The notes beneath the pieces are model-generated. The model ran no database searches. It saw only the letters and a program-made list of their open reading frames with translations, and was not told the origin of the DNA. The translations under genes and the position numbers were made by a program. Shown one piece after another: positions 60,023 to 64,000 of a DNA stretch of 64,000 nt (within the stretch, counting starts at the first letter, position 1; every line of letters begins with the position of its first letter). Location: positions 1 to 64,000 of the forward strand of contig LADO01000025.1 of the NCBI GenBank assembly GCA_000961595.1, in the 5' to 3' direction. Source of the stretch: Peptococcaceae bacterium BRH_c4b (lineage in GTDB: Bacteria; Bacillota; Desulfotomaculia; Desulfotomaculales; Desulfocucumaceae).

Positions 60023-61068
60023 TTCCTGATATCAAACCGGTAAGCCGGGAATGGCGCCAAAAAGCCAAAGACTATTTAAATCGGCTGGCGATTCCCCGGG
60101 GAAGCCTGGGCGAACTCCTGGTTCTTGCGGAACAGCTGTCAGGCATCAGAGAAACCCTAAAGCCTTCCGTAAAAAGGAAAGTAGTGGTTACTATGGCGGG
60201 GGATCACGGTATTGTCCGTGAAGGGGTAAGCGCCTTTCCCCAGGAGGTTACTCCCCAGATGGTGCATAACTTTGTGCTGGGTGGAGCCGCCATCAACGTA
60301 CTTGCAGCAGTGGCCGGGGCCCGGGTGGTGGTGGTGGATATGGGAGTCGCCGCTGATCTGAGTAAACTGGTGAATGAGGAAAAAATCCTTTCCTATAAAA
60401 TAGACTGCGGAACCCGCAATATGGCCCAGGGGCCGGCGATGACCCGTGAGCAGGCCCAGCGGGCACTGGAGAGCGGCATTGAGATCGCGGGCAACCTGGT
60501 TCGTGACGGCGTCGAACTCTTGGCCACAGGTGATATGGGGATTGGCAATACCACTCCCAGTAGCGCTATTTTGGCCGTACTAGCGGGACGCCCGGTTCGC
60601 GAGGTAACCGGCAGAGGAACAGGAATCAGCGACGAAGCTCTTGAAAACAAAATCCGGGCCATTGAAAAAGCCATTGACATTAACCGGCCGGACGCCAAGG
60701 ATCCTGTGGATGTACTGGCCAAGGTGGGGGGCTTTGAGATCGGCGGCATCGCAGGGGTCATCCTGGGTGCGGCTTATCACAAAGTGCCTGTAGTGGTTGA
60801 CGGGTTTATTTCCACTGCCGGGGCGTTGCTGGCGAAGGCATTAGCGCCCAGTTCCGTTGAGTATATGATTGCGGCGCACCGCTCCCTGGAATACGGGCAC
60901 CAATTTATGCTGGAAGAATTGGGGCTCAATCCTTTGCTGAATTTAAACCTTCGCCTGGGCGAAGGCACCGGGGCAGCGCTGGCGATGAATATTGTGGAAT
61001 CGGCGGCACAAGTCATTGGTAAAATGCTTACCTTCGAAGACGCCGGAGTAAACGGCCCGGGAATGTAA
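59998..61068 (+). CDS. cobT: Nicotinate-nucleotide-base phosphoribosyltransferase
   Basis: A 356-residue enzyme moving phosphoribose from nicotinate mononucleotide to the lower-ligand base, giving alpha-ribazole phosphate for CobS. 'RGSLGELLVLAEQLSGI', 'VVTMAGDHGIVREGVSAFPQEVTPQMV', 'GDMGIGNTTPSSAI' and 'LRLGEGTGAAL' with the catalytic Glu are intact. AGGAGG lies 10 bases before ATG 59998, inside cobS. It stands 16 bases before the bzaC-like gene, the order known from anaerobic bza operons. Confidence 0.97.
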   Translation: MGSEFYKVIPDIKPVSREWRQKAKDYLNRLAIPRGSLGELLVLAEQLSGIRETLKPSVKRKVVVTMAGDHGIVREGVSAFPQEVTPQMVHNFVLGGAAINVLAAVAGARVVVVDMGVAADLSKLVNEEKILSYKIDCGTRNMAQGPAMTREQAQRALESGIEIAGNLVRDGVELLATGDMGIGNTTPSSAILAVLAGRPVREVTGRGTGISDEALENKIRAIEKAIDINRPDAKDPVDVLAKVGGFEIGGIAGVILGAAYHKVPVVVDGFISTAGALLAKALAPSSVEYMIAAHRSLEYGHQFMLEELGLNPLLNLNLRLGEGTGAALAMNIVESAAQVIGKMLTFEDAGVNGPGM

Positions 61069-61084
61069 AGGAAGTGTCTGAGCA

Positions 61085-62638
61085 GTGAGATCTTTGTCGT
61101 ATCTGAACCATGAGCCCCAGGAAAACGGCCCTCAATACCTCGAAGATTTGGCCACTGGCTATTGGTACTCGGAGGCCCTCTTCACCGCTGTGGAACTGGG
61201 GATTTTTACCTTGCTGGAGCCAGGGGGGAAAACACCGGAGGAAATCTCCAGGGCGTTAGATATAAATCCGGAAGGACTGATGCGATTCTTACAGGCCCTC
61301 TGTGCTCTGGGGCTGCTCGGCCGGCATGGCGAAATCTACTTTAACACAAAAATATCAAGTAAGTTCCTGGTAAAGGATGTGGAAGATTACCAGGGAGATT
61401 CCATTCTGTGGAGAAATAATCTTTTTTCCAACTGGCGGAGTCTTGGAAGCTGCCTCAGGAAGGGTGGAAGGGTAAATTTTGCCCGGCGGAACGAAGATCC
61501 GGAAGGGTTAATCCGGCGCATGCGTAAATACAGCCGGGCTATGGACTCTGTAGCCAGAACCAAGGTCAAAGAGATATTGCCTTTTTTTGCGGACGTTTCC
61601 CTTTCAGGAGAAATGCTGGATGTCGGGTCGGGCACCGGTGCCGTTTCAGCAGGATTTTTAGAATATTTTCCAGGGTTGCGGGCGACTTTGATAGACCTTC
61701 TGGAAGTGCTTGATTATGCCGGAGAGGTGCTTCAGGAAAAGGGTTATCATGACCGGTTCCACTATTGTCCCGCCAATATACTGGACCCCTGGCCTGTGCA
61801 GGAAGATCACTATGACTTGATAATCCTTTCGAATATTGTTCACGCCTATTCAGAAACGGAGATTTCGGTACTTCTGGATAGGGCAGCGGCATGCCTTAAG
61901 AAAGACGGATTGCTGCTAATCCATGACTTTTTTTTCGAACATTGCCCGGAAAAAGCTGCTCTGTTCGATTTAAATATGTTTGTCAATACATTTAACGGTA
62001 AAGTTTATTCGGCCAAGTGGCTCGAAGAGCAGCTAACTCAGCGAAAACTGTACATAACGGAACTGCTGCCCCTGGCCTCGGATACTGCTTTGATATTTGC
62101 CGGAAAAAGCCCGGAAAGCCTGCAAAACCTTTGTCTGGATCACAAAGCCCGGCTTGTTTATAAAATAAAAGACATGGGCTTTCAGAATGTTTGCCCCATT
62201 CCGGTGGAGATGGTGCACGTTCCGGAATGGGCCGATTTGCGCTGCAGGTTTGGCTGCGGCAACTACGGAAAACCCCACTGCCGGCCGGACAGCCTTACAC
62301 CTCAAAAAACCAGGGCAATGCTCCGGGACTATACCTATTGCCTGCTCCTGGAAGGGGTTCCACCCACCAGGGATTTTCAGCGCCGTATGCTGAAGGCGGA
62401 GCAAGAGGCCTTTAAAGCAGGCTTTTACAAAGCATTTGCCTTTTGGGCAGGGCCGTGCACCCTCTGTGACACCTGCGTTGTAGATGGGAGCTGTCGCAAC
62501 ACGAAGGATTCCAGGCCTTCTATGGAAGGGTCGGGGATTGATGTGTTTGAAACGGTGAAACGGGCAGGGCTTGCCCTGCGGACACTGGCAGGCGAAGGGG
62601 ATTTTATCAAATACTTCGGGATTTTATTGTTGGAGTGA
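61085..62638 (+). CDS. BzaC-like methyltransferase fused to DUF2284
   Basis: A 517-residue fusion. Residues ~15-100: winged-helix dimerisation domain of O-methyltransferases ('WYSEALFTAVELGIFTLLEPGGKTPEEI'). ~160-350: SAM domain ('EMLDVGSGTGAVSAGFLEYFPGLRATLIDL', 'YDLIILSNIVHAYSE', 'DGLLLIHDFFFEH'). ~370-515: DUF2284 metal-binding domain ('CRFGCGNYGKPHCRPDSLTP', 'GPCTLCDTCVVDGSC'), Cys-rich and probably binding an Fe-S cluster. In anaerobic lower-ligand synthesis BzaC O-methylates 5-hydroxybenzimidazole; the assignment rests on position after cobT and before a BzaD-like gene. Start GTG 61085; overlaps the next gene by 1 base or lies 5 bases before it. Confidence 0.82.
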   Translation: MRSLSYLNHEPQENGPQYLEDLATGYWYSEALFTAVELGIFTLLEPGGKTPEEISRALDINPEGLMRFLQALCALGLLGRHGEIYFNTKISSKFLVKDVEDYQGDSILWRNNLFSNWRSLGSCLRKGGRVNFARRNEDPEGLIRRMRKYSRAMDSVARTKVKEILPFFADVSLSGEMLDVGSGTGAVSAGFLEYFPGLRATLIDLLEVLDYAGEVLQEKGYHDRFHYCPANILDPWPVQEDHYDLIILSNIVHAYSETEISVLLDRAAACLKKDGLLLIHDFFFEHCPEKAALFDLNMFVNTFNGKVYSAKWLEEQLTQRKLYITELLPLASDTALIFAGKSPESLQNLCLDHKARLVYKIKDMGFQNVCPIPVEMVHVPEWADLRCRFGCGNYGKPHCRPDSLTPQKTRAMLRDYTYCLLLEGVPPTRDFQRRMLKAEQEAFKAGFYKAFAFWAGPCTLCDTCVVDGSCRNTKDSRPSMEGSGIDVFETVKRAGLALRTLAGEGDFIKYFGILLLE

Positions 62639-63969
62639 TGGCGATGCGGGTGCTTATGGTTCAAACCCCTTCGGTAGAAGGGTTTTCCCAGGAAAAAGTT
62701 TATCCCATTGGAATCGTCACCTTGGCTACCCATCTGAAAATGGCCGGCCATGTAGTTGAACTGCTGGACATGAATATTGAAGTAGACTCCTTTGGCTCAT
62801 TAAAGGACAAGTTGTTGGCCTACCGGCCGGAAGTGGTGGGTTTGTCATTGCGCAATATCGACCCTCTGGCCAATAAGACCAGTTCTCTTGTGCCGCCTTT
62901 TGTCATCACGGTGCGGCTGGTTGCGGCGCTGCTGCCCCGGGTCTGGATCGTGGCCGGGGGAACGGGCTTTTCACTCTTTCCCGAACGTCTCATGAGTGAA
63001 CTGCCGGAAATTCATTATGGCATTGTCGGCGAAGCCGAAACATCCTTTCCGGCCCTGCTTGCTTCTTTGGATAATCCGCCCGACTTAAAAGGACTGTGTT
63101 ACAGGAAGGGCGAAAAAGTGCTGATCAACCCGCCTTCGAGGGATTACGATATGACCCGGTACGTGGTTCCTTCAAGAGAGTTGCTTGCAACCAAACTTTA
63201 CGAAGGAATCAATAATTACGTTCCTGCCATCGGGATTGAAACCAAACGGGGCTGTCCCCTGAATTGCACTTATTGCGTTTATCCCCAACTCCAGGGTAAA
63301 AAATTGCGCTGCCGCCAAACTGACGGGGTAGTGGATGAAATAGAATTCTTGCATAAAGAGTACGGTATAAAAGATTTTCATTTCAATGACCCGGTGGTGA
63401 ACATTCCTTCCGGTCACCTGGAGGAAATTTGCCGGGAAATACTTCGCCGGAAGCTCAGAATCGCCTGGAGCGGCTTTTTCCGGGAAGACCATATGGATGA
63501 GCGCAATATCCGCCTCTTTGAGGAGGCCGGATGCAACTGTTTTTCCTTTTCTCCGGACGGTCTTTGCGATGAATCGCTGCAGGTTCTGGGCAAAAATCTT
63601 ACTGAAGACGATATTTTAATGGCGGCAACCCTTGCCGCCCGGACGGACGTAGTCACCATGTACCACTTTATGGTCAACGTGCCCGGAGAAAACAGTGAAA
63701 CCATCGGCAAGGGGCTGCGCCTGCTGGAGCGTCTCTATGAATTGCATAGCCTGAAGAGAAATCTGGGAACGGTGGTATTGAACAATATCCGCATCTTGCC
63801 CGGGACTCCCATTGCGGAGATAGCCGGAAAAGAAGGGGTAATCCGGCCCGAAACGGACCTGCTTTATCCTGTATATTACAACCCATGCCCATATGAAACC
63901 CTGCGCTACCGGCTGGAAACCCATCATCTTCACAAAAATGTATTCATGTGGCAGAAAGTGGGGGAGTGA
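62638..63969 (+). CDS. BzaD-like B12-binding radical SAM methyltransferase
   Basis: About 443 residues. ~1-140: cobalamin-binding domain ('VLMVQTPSVEGFSQEKVYPIGIVTLATHLKMAGH', 'DLKDKLLAYRPEVVGLSL'-like region, 'VAGGTGFSLFP'). ~200-400: radical SAM barrel with CxxxCxxC in 'KRGCPLNCTYCVYPQ'. This class methylates unactivated carbons using methylcobalamin and SAM. In bza operons BzaD and BzaE add the C-methyl groups of the benzimidazole. ATG 62638 overlaps the previous stop; ATG 62644, 8 bases after GGAG, is an alternative start. Confidence 0.82.
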   Translation: MAMRVLMVQTPSVEGFSQEKVYPIGIVTLATHLKMAGHVVELLDMNIEVDSFGSLKDKLLAYRPEVVGLSLRNIDPLANKTSSLVPPFVITVRLVAALLPRVWIVAGGTGFSLFPERLMSELPEIHYGIVGEAETSFPALLASLDNPPDLKGLCYRKGEKVLINPPSRDYDMTRYVVPSRELLATKLYEGINNYVPAIGIETKRGCPLNCTYCVYPQLQGKKLRCRQTDGVVDEIEFLHKEYGIKDFHFNDPVVNIPSGHLEEICREILRRKLRIAWSGFFREDHMDERNIRLFEEAGCNCFSFSPDGLCDESLQVLGKNLTEDDILMAATLAARTDVVTMYHFMVNVPGENSETIGKGLRLLERLYELHSLKRNLGTVVLNNIRILPGTPIAEIAGKEGVIRPETDLLYPVYYNPCPYETLRYRLETHHLHKNVFMWQKVGE

Positions 63970-63970
63970 A

Positions 63971-64000
63971 ATGAAAATTCTTTTGCTGGAACATCCGCGC
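63971..64000 (+). CDS. Start of a further gene, cut by the window end
   Basis: ATG 63971 lies 1 base after the stop of the BzaD-like gene, behind GGGGAG, and encodes MKILLLEHPR to the window edge. Such a start fits another B12-binding radical SAM protein, perhaps BzaE, but ten residues cannot prove it. Confidence 0.5.
   Translation, partial: MKILLLEHPR

Overview
The window looks like chromosome of an anaerobic, probably spore-forming Gram-positive Firmicute of the Desulfotomaculum/Pelotomaculum (Peptococcaceae) kind. This is inferred from a SCIFF peptide with its radical-SAM maturase, a CgeB-like glycosyltransferase, a DUF2935 protein, murA and rlmH, a cobalamin-riboswitch cobamide locus of the anaerobic benzimidazole (bza) type, and dense GGGGACGGTTCT / GGGGACATTCCT palindromic repeats. 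No 16S rRNA or other taxonomic marker is present, so this placement is inference. Several genes start with GTG or TTG.

Region 1 (1-2.3 kb): three tandem paralogues of an unrecognised, probably surface or spore-coat protein family; the middle copy carries an in-frame TGA. A distant homologue lies at 39.8 kb. Region 2 (2.4-39.5 kb): a glycan and surface-modification island with about ten glycosyltransferase genes and nine SAM-methyltransferase domains, rmlB/rmlD/rmlA-like and UDP-sugar dehydrogenase genes. It includes a tight eight-gene run (16.8-24.3 kb) with a Gfo/Idh oxidoreductase, GNAT-like transferase, LpxC-like deacetylase, DegT aminotransferase, two WbqC-like proteins, an ATP-grasp enzyme and a CgeB-like transferase. 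AT-rich segments (6.0-8.5, 12.7-13.7 and 30.0-36.9 kb) look like later acquisitions. A 1,434-residue protein strings a methyltransferase, a coiled coil and three glycosyltransferase modules together. On the minus strand near 25.6 kb a small redox-disulfide (DUF1858-like) ORF has TGA at the second Cys of its CxxC motif, so it is either a selenoprotein or a nonsense pseudogene.

Region 3 (39.5-42 kb): tRNA-Gly(CCC), then low-complexity and repeat-bearing presumed structural proteins, some with sigma-K-like promoter matches. Together with the island this suggests assembly and glycosylation of an outer spore or cell layer. Region 4 (42-53.7 kb): mostly housekeeping, with a CHASE2 adenylate cyclase, SCIFF and its maturase, a LysM/M23 peptidase, DUF2935 protein, TPR protein, peptidase-MA-like protease, murA, rlmH and a DJ-1-like protein. 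Region 5 (54-57.2 kb): a decayed PAS/histidine kinase beside a REP-associated tyrosine transposase (RAYT), with two internally deleted RAYT derivatives nearby. Region 6 (57.2-64 kb): cobalamin riboswitch, NCS1 permease, cobS, cobT, a methyltransferase-DUF2284 fusion (bzaC-like), a B12-binding radical SAM protein (bzaD-like) and the first codons of another gene. Together these should build and attach the lower ligand of a cobamide.

The palindromic repeats sit at gene ends throughout. In places they supply the last codons of genes, and in one case they lie inside a riboswitch leader.
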